Shown: piece after piece, positions 18,679 through 28,274 of the stretch
Layout of the letters: the number at the start of each line of letters is the position of its first letter
Position numbering within the stretch: position 1 is the first letter of the stretch
NCBI RefSeq assembly: GCF_024305245.1
Contig: NZ_JAMWYX010000013.1
Span: 1 to 64,000, forward strand
DNA length: 64,000 bases
Direction of reading: 5' to 3'
Source of the DNA: Erythrobacter sp.
Lineage (GTDB): Bacteria > Pseudomonadota > Alphaproteobacteria > Sphingomonadales > Sphingomonadaceae
Made by a program: the position numbers and the translations under genes
Notes under the pieces: generated by a model
What the model was told of the DNA's origin: nothing
What the model saw: only the letters and a program-made list of their open reading frames with translations
Database searches by the model: none

Positions 18679-19397
18679 TGGACTGGCTGCGCCGCACCCA
18701 GCCCGAACCGGCTATCGCGCTGGGGGACACCACCGTGCCGATCGTGCTGCGGCGCATGCACAATGCCAAGCGGCTGACCCTGAGGCTTGCGCCCGACGGC
18801 AGCGAGGTGCGCATCACGCTGCCCGCCTGGGCCGAGAGCCGCGAGGCGATTGCCTTTGCCCATGCCCGCGCCGACTGGCTGGAAAGCCAGTTCGCCCGCC
18901 TGCCGCAACGCGCCGTGCCGGTGCCCGGGGGCGAGGTGCGCTATCGCGGCGCGGGTTTGCGCATCGCATGGGAACCGCGCGCGCCGCGCCGCCCGGCGGT
19001 GGACGGCGAGTCGCTGCGCCTCGGCGGGCCGCAAACGGGCCTTGAAACGCGCATCCGCCGCTGGCTCGAAGCCGAAGCCCTGCGGTTGTCGGAAGCCGAC
19101 ATGCACGATTATTGCGCTGCCGCCGGGCTCGATCCGGTGCCGCTGGGGCTGTCCCGCGCGCAGCGGCGCTGGGGATCGTGTTCGGACATGAGCCGCATCC
19201 GCATCAACTGGCGGCTGGTGCAGGCGCCCGATTTCGTCCGCCGGTCGGTGGTCGCGCACGAAGTCGCGCATCTCGTCCATTTCGATCACAGCCCGGCCTT
19301 TCACGCACTGCTGGGGCGCATCTATGATGCAGACATCCGGCAGGCCGACCGCTGGCTGAAGGAGCATGGGCGCGGGCTCTACGCCGCATTCGGCTGA
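18678..19397 (+). CDS. YgjP/SprT-like zinc metallopeptidase (DUF45)
   Basis: About 239 residues. The DUF45 family carries the zincin motif HEVAHLVHFDHS, with a third ligand later, and the RRWGSCS signature just before it. The N-terminal half (IVLRRMHNAKRLTLRLAPDG) is the family beta domain. Start ATG 18678 overlaps the previous stop (TGATG). It is a probable cytoplasmic zinc protease of unknown substrate, related to Wss1/SprT-like proteins. Confidence 0.85.
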   Translation: MDWLRRTQPEPAIALGDTTVPIVLRRMHNAKRLTLRLAPDGSEVRITLPAWAESREAIAFAHARADWLESQFARLPQRAVPVPGGEVRYRGAGLRIAWEPRAPRRPAVDGESLRLGGPQTGLETRIRRWLEAEALRLSEADMHDYCAAAGLDPVPLGLSRAQRRWGSCSDMSRIRINWRLVQAPDFVRRSVVAHEVAHLVHFDHSPAFHALLGRIYDADIRQADRWLKEHGRGLYAAFG

Positions 19398-19442
19398 GCG
19401 GAGCCCTTTGCCTTCGCCGCCAGCACTCCCTATATTGCCGCC

Positions 19443-19937
19443 ATGCTGTCCAAGTCGCGCTTCAACCCCGCCCCCGGCATCGCCGATTTCTGGAACGAGA
19501 TCCGGCGTCCGCAGCCCTATCGCTGGCCGATCCTTGCGCTGTCGATCCTGCCGGTCGGAGTGATCCTCTACGCGGCGATGGGAACGACGGTTTACAAGGA
19601 GCCCGAGCGGCCCCGCATCACCTATATCACCACCTATGATCCGGGCCGGACCGACGCGGAGATCATCGCCTCCAACCGCGCGAATCAGGAGGTGAAGGAC
19701 CTGCGTGAAGCCGAGGAGGCCCGCATCGCAGAGCGCAAGCGCGAGCTGTACAAGGCGCTGGGCGCAGCAGCGGGCATGGATGTCGACGAAATCGAGCGCA
19801 AGGCCGATGCCGAACGCGCCGCCGAAGAGGCCGCCGCAGCCAAGCGGCGCGCGGAACTGCTCGGGCAGGTCGGCACGTCCGCTGCCCCGGCTGACGAAGG
19901 CGCTGATGAAGGCACTGACCAAGGCGCTGGGCGATAG
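19443..19937 (+). CDS. Single-pass membrane protein with coiled coil, unknown
   Basis: A 164-residue protein: a cytoplasmic N-terminus, one membrane helix near residues 29-47 (PILALSILPVGVILYAA), then a charged helical region rich in Glu/Arg/Ala likely to form a coiled coil (RELYKALGAAAGMD through AAKRRAELLG). The tail has short EGADEG/EGTDQG repeats. I do not recognise the family. It sits 45 bases after the YgjP gene and 33 bases before ribD on the same strand, so it may be part of this operon. Confidence 0.65.
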   Translation: MLSKSRFNPAPGIADFWNEIRRPQPYRWPILALSILPVGVILYAAMGTTVYKEPERPRITYITTYDPGRTDAEIIASNRANQEVKDLREAEEARIAERKRELYKALGAAAGMDVDEIERKADAERAAEEAAAAKRRAELLGQVGTSAAPADEGADEGTDQGAGR

Positions 19938-19969
19938 GCGCTGCCGCCTCCCCCACCGATCACGACTGG

Positions 19970-20920
19970 ATGGCCGCCGCCGCGCGGCTGGCACTGCGCG
20001 CGCGCCCGCTGTCATGCCCCAACCCCGGCGTTGCCGCATTGGTGGTCCATCACGACCGGGTGATCGCACGCGGCTGGACCCAGCCCGGCGGGCGGCCGCA
20101 TGCCGAGGCTGCGGCGCTGGCTGGGCTCGCGCCCGAAGTGCTTGCCGAGGCGACGCTGTACGTCACACTCGAACCCTGCGCCCACCAATCGCCGCGCGGC
20201 CCGGCCTGCGCCGATCTGATCGTCGCCGCGCGTCCGGCGCGGGTGGTGATCGGCCAGCATGACCCCGATCCGCGCACCAGCGGCGCCGGGCTGGCGCGGC
20301 TGGCCGCGGCTGGGATCGCCACACGCCTGCTCGATGATCCCGCCTCTGCCACCAGCCTCGCCGGGTTCCTGACCCGGCAACGCTTCGGCAGACCTCGGGT
20401 GACCCTGAAGCTGGCGACCTCGCTCGATGGCTGCATCGCGCTTGCCGATGGTACCAGCCGGTGGATCACCGGAGAGGCGGCGCGCGCGCACGTCCATGCG
20501 CAGCGCGCGCAGCACGACGCGATTCTGGTCGGCGGCGGGACGTGGCGGGCCGACGCGCCGCGGCTGGATGTCCGCCTGCCCGGACTGGAGGCCCGCTCCC
20601 CCCGCCGCGTGGTGCTGACCCGCAGCCCTTCGCCGGAGGGTGTCATCGCGATTGCCGCGCCCGAAGACATCGCGGGCCTGGACGACGTGCTGCACCTCTA
20701 TGTCGAAGGCGGAGCGGAGACGGCAGCGGCTTTCCTCGCCGCCGATCTGGTCGACGAACTGCATCTATACCGCGCGCCGATCCTGATCGGCGATGGTCGC
20801 CGCAGCCTCGCCGCGCTTGGCCTCGCCAGCCTCGATGCCGCGCACGGGCGCTGGGCGCTGCACGAACGCCGCCAGCTTGGCAGCGATGATTTCGCCGCCT
20901 ATTGGCGCACCCGAAACTAG
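19970..20920 (+). CDS. ribD: Bifunctional pyrimidine deaminase/reductase RibD
   Basis: A 316-residue riboflavin enzyme. The deaminase domain has HAE (His44, Glu46) and the zinc cysteines Cys70 and Cys80 in PCAHQSPRGPAC. The reductase domain (from about residue 140) has TLKLATSLDG, the DAILVGGGTWRADAP loop and VEGGAETAAAF. Together they convert the GTP-cyclohydrolase product to the ribitylamino uracil. The ATG at 19970 is in-frame with a short upstream leader without a standard start. ribE follows, 16 bases later. Confidence 0.95.
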   Translation: MAAAARLALRARPLSCPNPGVAALVVHHDRVIARGWTQPGGRPHAEAAALAGLAPEVLAEATLYVTLEPCAHQSPRGPACADLIVAARPARVVIGQHDPDPRTSGAGLARLAAAGIATRLLDDPASATSLAGFLTRQRFGRPRVTLKLATSLDGCIALADGTSRWITGEAARAHVHAQRAQHDAILVGGGTWRADAPRLDVRLPGLEARSPRRVVLTRSPSPEGVIAIAAPEDIAGLDDVLHLYVEGGAETAAAFLAADLVDELHLYRAPILIGDGRRSLAALGLASLDAAHGRWALHERRQLGSDDFAAYWRTRN

Positions 20921-20936
20921 GAAGGACGCAGGCACC

Positions 20937-21557
20937 ATGTTCACCGGCATCGTCACCGCCATCGGCACCATCGCCAGCGTCGAGCAGCGCGGCGATATGC
21001 GGCTGCGCATCGCCGCGCCGCTGGACCCGGCGCGGATCGACATCGGCGCATCGATCGCATGTTCGGGCGTCTGCCTGACCGTGGTCGAACGCGGCGGCAG
21101 CGCCGGGGATGCGTGGTTCGACGTCGATGTCTCGGGCGAAACCGTCAGCCGGACCATGCCGCGCATGTGGGAGGCGGGCGCGAAGCTCAATCTCGAACCC
21201 AGCCTCCGTCTCGGCGACGAATTGGGCGGGCATATCGTCACCGGTCATGTCGATTCGGTCGGCGAAGTGGTGCTGGCCCGGCAGGACGGCGGCAGCTGGA
21301 AGGTTGCGATCCGTGCGCGGGCCGAAATGGCGCCGTTCATCGCCGAAAAGGGATCGATCACCGTCAACGGCGTGTCGCTGACCGTCAACGACGTGCGCGA
21401 CCGCGCCGATGGGACCTGCGATTTCATGCTCAACATCATTCCCCACACCGCCGAAGTGACGACGCTGGGCGATCTGGCGGTGGGCGACCGCGTGAATCTC
21501 GAGATCGACGTGCTGGCGCGCTACCTCAAGCGGATGCAGTCGTTGGCTGCGGGATAG
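20937..21557 (+). CDS. ribE: Riboflavin synthase alpha chain
   Basis: A 206-residue riboflavin synthase. It begins MFTGIVTAIGTI and has the duplicated lumazine-binding halves; GHIVTGHVDSVG and ITVNGVSLTVND are the conserved blocks. It catalyses dismutation of two lumazine molecules to riboflavin. ATG 20937 follows AGGAAGGA; the frame is open to 20793 but overlaps ribD. Functional partner of ribD just upstream; no ribB/ribH follows here. Confidence 0.95.
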   Translation: MFTGIVTAIGTIASVEQRGDMRLRIAAPLDPARIDIGASIACSGVCLTVVERGGSAGDAWFDVDVSGETVSRTMPRMWEAGAKLNLEPSLRLGDELGGHIVTGHVDSVGEVVLARQDGGSWKVAIRARAEMAPFIAEKGSITVNGVSLTVNDVRDRADGTCDFMLNIIPHTAEVTTLGDLAVGDRVNLEIDVLARYLKRMQSLAAG

Positions 21558-21730
21558 CTGGCTGCGTTCACCATCGCGGCGGGTTTCCTGAAGTAGGAGA
21601 CACATGAGACACTGTCCAAGGATCGAAAATCCCGCCCTGCGACAGTGATCGGGCACATGACCGAAAGGCGCACCGCAGGGCATGGACGCCACGCTGCCGC
21701 GCCAGCAGCCTGTAGGAAAGCCGCAAAGGA

Positions 21731-22777
21731 TCAACCCGTCGCCGCGAGTCTCGCGACCCTTGCAGCCGTTACCGGATCGCGGGCCAGAATCGGGGCGCTG
21801 GCTCCGGCGCGGTGCTCGGTCGCGAACCAGTCATAGGTCTTGCGCAATCCCGCCGACAGCGCGGTCGCAGGCTCCCACCCCAGCAGTTCGCGCGCCTTGG
21901 TGATATCGGGGCGGCGGCGCTGCGGATCGTCGGTCGGCAGGGCGCGGTGAACGATCGCGACCGGCCCATCGGCGATGCCGCATAGAGTCTCCACCAGCTG
22001 CGCGATCGACAATTCGTGCTGGTTGCCGATATTTATGGCCAGCAGATCGGGCATTTCCGACGCCATCAGCCGCATCAGCGCGTCGACCGTATCTTCGACA
22101 TAGCAGAAGCTGCGCGTCTGGCTGCCGTCGCCATAGATCGTCAGCGGCTCGCCCGACAGGATCTGGCCGATGAAGTTCGACACCACCCGGCCATCGTCGA
22201 TGCGCATATGCGGGCCATAGGTGTTGAATATCCGCGCCACCCGCACATCCGCCCGCCCGCCGCGCGCGAAATCGAACGCCAGCGTTTCGGCAGCGCGCTT
22301 GCCCTCGTCATAACAGGCGCGCGGGCCGGTGCAGCTGACATTGCCGCGATAATCCTCGCGCTGGGGATGCACCGCAGGATCGCCGTATACCTCGCTGGTC
22401 GAGGCGAGCAGGAACCGCGCGCCCGATTGTTCCGCCAGCCGCAGCAGGCGATCGGTGCCCACCACATTGGTCAGCATCGTGTGTTCGGGATCGGCCTGAT
22501 AGAGTTCGGGCGAAGCAGCGCAGGCCAGATTGTAAATCCGCCGGATCGACCGGGTCTCGCGCATTATCTCCTGCGGCAAAGGATGAGAAATATCGCCCCA
22601 GACGAAGCGGAAGCCTGCGAACTTCTCCAGCGTGGCCAGGTTGGAAACCCGCGCCGTCTGGAGATTGTCGAGGCACAGCACCCGCTCGCCCGCTTCGAGC
22701 AGCGCACGGCACAGGTGCGAGCCGATGAATCCAGCCCCCCCGGCCACCAAAGTCCAGCCTTTCGGTTCGCGTTTCAT
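21731..22777 (-). CDS. SDR-type nucleotide-sugar decarboxylase/epimerase (UDP-glucuronate decarboxylase-like)
   Basis: A 348-residue extended SDR protein: GGAGFIGSHL nucleotide-binding motif, STSEVYGDP, and the catalytic pair in YDEGK. The PEHTMLTNVVGTDRLL, CPRACYDEGKR-like and IFNTYGPHMRIDDGRV segments resemble UDP-xylose synthase/UDP-glucuronate decarboxylase. Last gene of the minus-strand glycan operon; its start overlaps the preceding glycosyltransferase stop by four bases. It probably makes UDP-xylose or a relative. Confidence 0.8.
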   Translation of the reverse strand: MKREPKGWTLVAGGAGFIGSHLCRALLEAGERVLCLDNLQTARVSNLATLEKFAGFRFVWGDISHPLPQEIMRETRSIRRIYNLACAASPELYQADPEHTMLTNVVGTDRLLRLAEQSGARFLLASTSEVYGDPAVHPQREDYRGNVSCTGPRACYDEGKRAAETLAFDFARGGRADVRVARIFNTYGPHMRIDDGRVVSNFIGQILSGEPLTIYGDGSQTRSFCYVEDTVDALMRLMASEMPDLLAINIGNQHELSIAQLVETLCGIADGPVAIVHRALPTDDPQRRRPDITKARELLGWEPATALSAGLRKTYDWFATEHRAGASAPILARDPVTAARVARLAATG

Positions 22778-23865
22778 GCCATCTCTCTCCTGTCGGCAGC
22801 GGTTTTATCGGGGGTTCGGTCGTCGATCGCGGCGCGCAGATCGGCTTCGAATTGTTCGGCGCGGCGGGCGGCGCTGTGGTGCGCCAGCACAGCGGCGCGG
22901 GCGGCCTTGCCGATCTTGCGTGCGGGGCGACCGAGCGCGGCGATCACATCGGCGCTGTCATCGGCAAGGATGATCTCGCTGCCGGGTTGCAGCACCGTCT
23001 CGATGCCGCGCCACTTGTCCGAAATGATCGGCGTGCCGCACGCTCCGGCTTCGAACAATCGCACCGATGGCGACCATCCGGCAGCGATCATGTCGGCGCG
23101 GGTGACATTGAGCGTGAAGCGCGAGGCGGAGTAGAACGCGGCGTGCTGTGCAGGCGGCAGATGCTCGATCCGCTCGACATTGGCGGGCCATGCGATGTCG
23201 CCGGGATATTGCGGCCCGGCCACGGCGAAGCGCAGATCGGGGCGGCGGCGCGCCGGTTCGATCAGCAGCCGCTCCAGCGTCGGCTGGCGATCGGGGCTAT
23301 AGGTGCCGAGATAGGACAGATCCCAGCGCACCGGCACTTCCAGCGGGCGATAGCGCGCCGTGTCGACCGAACAATAGAGCGGCCGCGCGCTGCGGGCGCC
23401 ATATTCCCGCTCCAGCCGCGTCAACGTGTCACCGCCCGAGAACGAGAAGTAGATATCGTACCCCGCGATCAGATCGCGCGACAGGTAATCGCAATCGGCG
23501 TTGTCCAGCCGGGCGAGGGTGACGGGCGTATCGATATCATAAAAGCAGGTCACGCCGCGTGCGTGCGCCTGCACGAACGCGCCCACCGGGATACCATCGG
23601 GCACGTAGGAGCCGACCATCACCGCATCGGCCCCGGCGATGTCCTCGCGCCATTCTTCCAGCGCCGCGACGCTATCGTAATAGGCCAGCTGGCAGAAATC
23701 GGGATCGGGCAGGTCGCGGTGTTCGGCGTACCACGGCACGTCGCGTTCGAGGAACAGCACCTCATGCCCGCGTTCCGCGAAGGCGGATAACAGCGCGCGG
23801 AAGGTGGTGGCATGGCCGTTACCCCATGACGAGGACAGGCTCAGCCCGAGGACAACCAGCTTCAT
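22774..23865 (-). CDS. Glycosyltransferase, CgeB-like
   Basis: A 363-residue GT-B type protein of the CgeB family. The N-terminal domain starts MKLVVLGLSLSSSWGNGHA, and the C-terminal half carries the donor-binding region PSVRLFEAGACGTPIISDKW. It sits with two other CgeB-like genes, each overlapping the next by four bases. Sugar and acceptor are unknown; it probably elongates a glycan made by this locus. Confidence 0.75.
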   Translation of the reverse strand: MKLVVLGLSLSSSWGNGHATTFRALLSAFAERGHEVLFLERDVPWYAEHRDLPDPDFCQLAYYDSVAALEEWREDIAGADAVMVGSYVPDGIPVGAFVQAHARGVTCFYDIDTPVTLARLDNADCDYLSRDLIAGYDIYFSFSGGDTLTRLEREYGARSARPLYCSVDTARYRPLEVPVRWDLSYLGTYSPDRQPTLERLLIEPARRRPDLRFAVAGPQYPGDIAWPANVERIEHLPPAQHAAFYSASRFTLNVTRADMIAAGWSPSVRLFEAGACGTPIISDKWRGIETVLQPGSEIILADDSADVIAALGRPARKIGKAARAAVLAHHSAARRAEQFEADLRAAIDDRTPDKTAADRREMA

Positions 23866-24953
23866 GCCGCCACCTCGCGCCGCGCTGCGTGCAGCCGCCG
23901 CAGCACGCTGTCCACCACCTCGGCGCGCAGTTCATAAGTGTGTTCGCGCCGCACACGGTCCAGCGCGGCGGCACCGATTGCCTGCGCCCGGTCGGGCGTA
24001 AGGCTCGCCAGATGCTCCGCCACGTCCTGCCCGTCGCGCGCGACCAGCACTTCCTTGTCCGGGGTGAGGAACATTTCGATCCCCTCCCACGCATCGGTGA
24101 TCAGGCAGGCTCCGGCTCCGGCGGCCTCGAACACGCGGGTGGCGGGGGAATAGCCAATGGCGGCCATCGAATCGCGCGCCACGTTCAGCACCGCGCGCGG
24201 GGTGCAGTTGAAGGCGTTGTGCGCGCCCGTGCCGACATGTCCGATCGCCTCGACATTGGCGGGCATCGGCTTGTCCGCCCAGCCATTGCCGCCGATCAGG
24301 AAGCGTTTGCGCGGCCATGCGCCGGCGGGCCGCAGGAAGAATTCCTCCACCCGCGCCTCGCGATCGGGCAGCCGGTTGGCGAGGAAGGCAAGGTCGCAGG
24401 CAAAGCGCGGATCGGGCGGCACCGGAAAATGCGTGGTCACGTCGAGTGCGTTGTAGACCGGCACGCATTCGCGCGCGCCGAAGCCGCGATACGCCTCCAC
24501 CACCGGTGGCCCGCCGCCATAGGTGAACACCAGATCGAGGCTTGGCAGCGCGCGGCGAACCGGATGATCGGGATCGCCGCGCATTTCCTCCAATGTGGCG
24601 GCGGCATCGACGTCCCAGTAGATCGTCAGCGCATCGGCCCGCGCTTCGCGCAGCACCCCTTCGAGCAGTTCGCGATCATACACGCCGACGCCGTTGGCCT
24701 TGACCACCACATCGGCCCTGCCTGCTTCGCCCAGCACCTGCGCCAGTCCTTCGGGTGTCGCGGGGTAGACGACGGAGCGCGCCCATTCGGGCGGGTCGAT
24801 ATCGCGGTGCGACTGCCGGTCATAGGCGTCGGGTTCGTAGAAGGTGATGTCATGCCCGCGCGCGGCGAGGGCGCGCAGGATGCCGCGATAATAGGTCGCC
24901 GCCCCGTTCCAGTAGGACGAAAGCAGGCTCGATCCGTAAAAGGCGATTTTCAT
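23862..24953 (-). CDS. Glycosyltransferase, CgeB-like
   Basis: A 363-residue CgeB-type glycosyltransferase, paralogous to its downstream neighbour. It starts MKIAFYGSSLLSSYWNGAA and has the C-terminal PATRVFEAAGAGACLITD acceptor/donor loop followed by GIEMFLTPDKE. Four-base overlaps on both sides place it in one translation unit with the other glycosyltransferases. Target not predictable. Confidence 0.75.
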   Translation of the reverse strand: MKIAFYGSSLLSSYWNGAATYYRGILRALAARGHDITFYEPDAYDRQSHRDIDPPEWARSVVYPATPEGLAQVLGEAGRADVVVKANGVGVYDRELLEGVLREARADALTIYWDVDAAATLEEMRGDPDHPVRRALPSLDLVFTYGGGPPVVEAYRGFGARECVPVYNALDVTTHFPVPPDPRFACDLAFLANRLPDREARVEEFFLRPAGAWPRKRFLIGGNGWADKPMPANVEAIGHVGTGAHNAFNCTPRAVLNVARDSMAAIGYSPATRVFEAAGAGACLITDAWEGIEMFLTPDKEVLVARDGQDVAEHLASLTPDRAQAIGAAALDRVRREHTYELRAEVVDSVLRRLHAARREVAA

Positions 24954-26080
24954 GCGGTCTCCTGTGTTCGTTCGGCAGCGACGGGCGCGGATTGGCCCAG
25001 CAGCGCCAGCAATTCATCCACCCGGTGCGCGCAGGTGTGGCGTTGGCGGATGGTCTCCAGCCCGTGTGCGGCCAGTTCGGCGCGCAGCGCGGGATCGGCG
25101 GCCAGATCGGCAAGGCAGGCGGTCATCTGCGCGCCGTTGCGGGCGATCAGGTAATCGGTTCCGGGGCGAAACAGCCCTTCGGCATCGTCCCACGGCGCGC
25201 TCACCAGCGGGATGCCGCAGGCCAGCGCCTCGAACACGCGGATGGTGGGGATGCCGGGCAATTGTTCGGCATAGAAGCGGCGCGGAACGTGGACGGTGGC
25301 GAGCGCCTGCGCGAAGATCTCCGGCGCGCGGGCGTTGGGCGCCCAGCCGCGATAGTGCGCGCCGTGGCGGGCGAGCGTCTCCAGCGCCGCTGCGGGATAG
25401 CGTACCCCGTAGATATCGAGCGGCAGGCCCGCCGCCTGAGCCGGACGCAGCAGAAACTCCGCCAGTTCATCGGAGCGTTCGCCGTCGCCCCAGTTGCCGA
25501 TCCAGACGAGGCCCTCCCGCTCGGCGTCGCGCCCGGTTTCCTGCTCGGGCGGGTGGAAGCGGCGCAGATCTGCGGCTTCGTGCCACACATGGACATCGCG
25601 GCCCCAGCCCCAGCCGCGATAGACCTCTGCCAGCGCCTCCCCGAAGGCGAGCACCCCGTCATAGCCCGACAGGTCATAGGCGCGCATGTCATCGGGCGCG
25701 CTCACCGCGCGGTGGTGGGTGTCGTGAAACAGCAGCCGGAAGCGCGGGCCACGTTTGCGCAGGGTGCCGAGCCGCGCGACCAGATCAGGGTCGTTCCATT
25801 CGTGCACGATGACGAGATCGGCATCCGCAACCAGCGCCTCCAGATCGGCATCTTCCGGATAGATGTGGGGGGCGAGCCGGGGATAGCTTTCCTCGAACGC
25901 CTTCAGTCCCGCGATACCGTGATCGGCAATCAGGTTGGCACGGCTCCACGCGCCTTGCGGTTCGTAAGCGCGCGCATCGTGTCCGCGCGCGATCAATTCG
26001 TCGAGCACACCGCGCAGGAAGTGGGCATTGCCGTGGTTCCAGCACGAGGTCAGCGAATGGGTGAAATAGGCGATCTTCAT
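24950..26080 (-). CDS. Glycosyltransferase, CgeB-like
   Basis: A 376-residue relative of the preceding two genes, starting MKIAYFTHSLTSCWNHGNAH. The TIRVFEALACGIPLVSAPW block is the typical GT-B C-terminal donor site, with the second half (GLFRPGTDYLIARNG). It overlaps both neighbours by four bases. The three similar CgeB-type genes in a row suggest stepwise addition of related sugars. Confidence 0.75.
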   Translation of the reverse strand: MKIAYFTHSLTSCWNHGNAHFLRGVLDELIARGHDARAYEPQGAWSRANLIADHGIAGLKAFEESYPRLAPHIYPEDADLEALVADADLVIVHEWNDPDLVARLGTLRKRGPRFRLLFHDTHHRAVSAPDDMRAYDLSGYDGVLAFGEALAEVYRGWGWGRDVHVWHEAADLRRFHPPEQETGRDAEREGLVWIGNWGDGERSDELAEFLLRPAQAAGLPLDIYGVRYPAAALETLARHGAHYRGWAPNARAPEIFAQALATVHVPRRFYAEQLPGIPTIRVFEALACGIPLVSAPWDDAEGLFRPGTDYLIARNGAQMTACLADLAADPALRAELAAHGLETIRQRHTCAHRVDELLALLGQSAPVAAERTQETA

Positions 26081-27177
26081 GCCGCCGCCTCCCGATCAGG
26101 GCGCAGCGTCCGGTACAGCGCCATGACCGCATCTGCCGTCGCGGCGGGCGTGTACCGCGCGGCCCGCGCCTGCGCGGCTGCGCCAAGCTGTTGGCGCAGT
26201 GCAGGGTCGCCATGCACCCGCGTGATTGCGGCGGCGAAGCCCTCGGCATCGTCCGGATCGGCGAAGCGCGCGGCGCCATCCCACAATTCGCGGAAGGTCG
26301 CGATGTCGGACAAGACCAGCGCGCACCCTGCCGATGCGGCCTCCAGCACCGCCAACCCGAACGGTTCGAACCGCGCCGCCGACACCGCAATCGGGTGCAG
26401 CGCCAGCAGTTCGTTCAAGTCCGGGCCGGGCACCTGCCCCAGCGCCTGGATATGCGCGAAAGTGATCTCCTCGCCATGCGGGCTGCATAGCGGCCCTGCG
26501 GCGAGGAACCGCAGGTCGATCATGCCCGCCACCGCATCGAGCAGCGCGCCGTTCTTCACCGGGTCCCACATCCGGCCGATGGTCAGCGCCGCGTCGAGGC
26601 TGCGCCTGCCTCCCATGCCGCTGGCGGTGGGCGGGCGGCCATTATGCACCACCAGCGGCATCTGCGGCAGGCGATAGGTGGACTGGAGCGTCGCGGCAAA
26701 ACTGGCGCTGGGGGCGACCACCACATCGGCGGCCAGCAGCCCGCGGCGCATCATCTCGCCGTGCCAGCGATAGGCCGGATCGAGCGGTTCGTTTTTGGCG
26801 GCCTGCCACCAGGTCGCAATGCAGCCATGCGCCACCGCCACGACCGGCACCGGGAAGTCGGCGGCCCCGGCCAGGGCGGGCGAGTTGCAATGGATGATGT
26901 CGGCCCCGCACGCATCAGCCAGCAGGGCAAGCGATTGCGCCGCCTGCGTCACCACATCGGCACCGTCGCACATCCAGTCGAGCGGCAGACCGGTTTCGAG
27001 CAGCCGGACGCCGTCGATCCCGGCGGCGCAGCGACGTTGCGCTTCGTCCGGAGCCGGGCCGAACACCGCCAGCGAGACTTGATAGCCGCCGCGCGCCAGT
27101 TCGCGGGCAAGGTCGGTCGAATATTGCCACACGCCGCCAACGGCATCGGTGGTCATCAAGACATGGCGTCCGGTCAT
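26077..27177 (-). CDS. Glycosyltransferase family 1/4 (GT-B)
   Basis: A 366-residue GT-B enzyme of group 1 (GT4-like). The N-terminal half has a typical start (HVLMTTDAVGGVWQYSTDLA), and the donor-binding part is PFGLAVLEAASAGCALVLSD. ATG 27177 is preferred because the frame upstream only shadows the epimerase gene. It follows the upstream epimerase by five bases and overlaps the next glycosyltransferase by four. Confidence 0.8.
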   Translation of the reverse strand: MTGRHVLMTTDAVGGVWQYSTDLARELARGGYQVSLAVFGPAPDEAQRRCAAGIDGVRLLETGLPLDWMCDGADVVTQAAQSLALLADACGADIIHCNSPALAGAADFPVPVVAVAHGCIATWWQAAKNEPLDPAYRWHGEMMRRGLLAADVVVAPSASFAATLQSTYRLPQMPLVVHNGRPPTASGMGGRRSLDAALTIGRMWDPVKNGALLDAVAGMIDLRFLAAGPLCSPHGEEITFAHIQALGQVPGPDLNELLALHPIAVSAARFEPFGLAVLEAASAGCALVLSDIATFRELWDGAARFADPDDAEGFAAAITRVHGDPALRQQLGAAAQARAARYTPAATADAVMALYRTLRPDREAAA

Positions 27178-27182
27178 GCGCG

Positions 27183-28274
27183 TCACGACACCCGCTCGGC
27201 CGAGCGCGCTGGCGCTGGCGCTGGTGCTTGCGGCGTGCCGGATGCTCGGCTGTTGACGAGCCAGTCCGCCAGATCGCGCAGCCCGGTGCGCCACGGCTTG
27301 CGGCGGCCGAGACCCAGCGCGTGGTCGGCGGCGCGGGTATCGGCCACGAACCAGCGCTGATCGCCCGCGCGCCAATCGGCGAAGGTCACCTGCGGCGGAT
27401 CGCCGATGATTGCTCCGATTTCCTCGATCAGGGTGAGCAGGCTGACCGCATTATCCGGCCCTCCGCCCCAATTGAACGCGCGCCCCGCCACATCTTCGAT
27501 GTTCTCGAACGCTGCGATATAGGCTTCGCAGGTGTCGGCCACATCGCAGATGTCGCGCACCTGCCGTCCGTCGCCGTAAAGCGTGATCGGCTGCCCGGCG
27601 AGAGCGCGTATCAGGAAATGCGCGACCCAGCCCTGATCCTCGGTCCCCATCTGCCGCTCGCCATAAATGCAGCTCATCCGCAAGACGGCAGCGGGCAGGT
27701 CGAAGCTGCGGGCGTAATCGAGCACATATTGATCCGCCGCGCCTTTCGAACAGCCATAGGGCGTGTGGAAATCGAGCGGGCGGGATTCCGGCACGCCGTG
27801 GCTGGCAAGCGCGAAGTCGGTCGGCACATAGCCATCACCACTCCGGCAGAAGCCGAGGTCAGCCAGATCGCCGTAAACCTTGTTGGTCGACGCAAAGATC
27901 AGCGGCACTCTTCGTTGATCGCGCCGCAGCGCCTCCAGTAGCGCAAAGGTGCTGGCGAGGTTGACGGCGAAGTCGGATTGCGGATCGGCAAGGCTGGTCG
28001 TGACCGCCACCTGCGCGGCGAAATGAAACACGCCGTCGACGCCGCGCACCGCCTTTTCGATGCAGCCTGCCTCACGCAGGTCGGCGATCACCGGCTCGAC
28101 ACGGTCGCCGTGGCGCGCTGTCAGCCATGCCAGATTGCGCTCGACCCCGGGACGTTCCAGCGAATCCAGAATGCGCACGCGGCAGCCGCGCTCCAGCAAC
28201 CGGGCCGCAAGGTTGGAGCCGATGAACCCCGCCCCGCCGGTGATCAGGATGGTCTTGCCGTCGTCCAGCCTCAT
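27183..28274 (-). CDS. SDR nucleotide-sugar epimerase, CDP-paratose 2-epimerase-like
   Basis: A 363-residue extended SDR. GGAGFIGSNL binds NAD; STNKVYGD and YGCSK are catalytic region and Tyr/Lys pair. The STNKVYGD-containing block is typical of CDP-paratose 2-epimerases, though UDP-glucose 4-epimerases are also close, so the substrate is open. ATG 28274 overlaps the preceding epimerase stop (ATGA). Second gene of the minus operon. Confidence 0.75.
   Translation of the reverse strand: MRLDDGKTILITGGAGFIGSNLAARLLERGCRVRILDSLERPGVERNLAWLTARHGDRVEPVIADLREAGCIEKAVRGVDGVFHFAAQVAVTTSLADPQSDFAVNLASTFALLEALRRDQRRVPLIFASTNKVYGDLADLGFCRSGDGYVPTDFALASHGVPESRPLDFHTPYGCSKGAADQYVLDYARSFDLPAAVLRMSCIYGERQMGTEDQGWVAHFLIRALAGQPITLYGDGRQVRDICDVADTCEAYIAAFENIEDVAGRAFNWGGGPDNAVSLLTLIEEIGAIIGDPPQVTFADWRAGDQRWFVADTRAADHALGLGRRKPWRTGLRDLADWLVNSRASGTPQAPAPAPARSAERVS

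Noticed and set aside
20900..21000. FMN riboswitch ahead of ribE or ribD
   Set aside because: No long structured leader exists; the genes are only 16 to 33 bases apart.
24992..26677. Long plus-strand frame over the glycosyltransferases
   Set aside because: Antisense shadow of overlapping CgeB-like genes in high-GC DNA.
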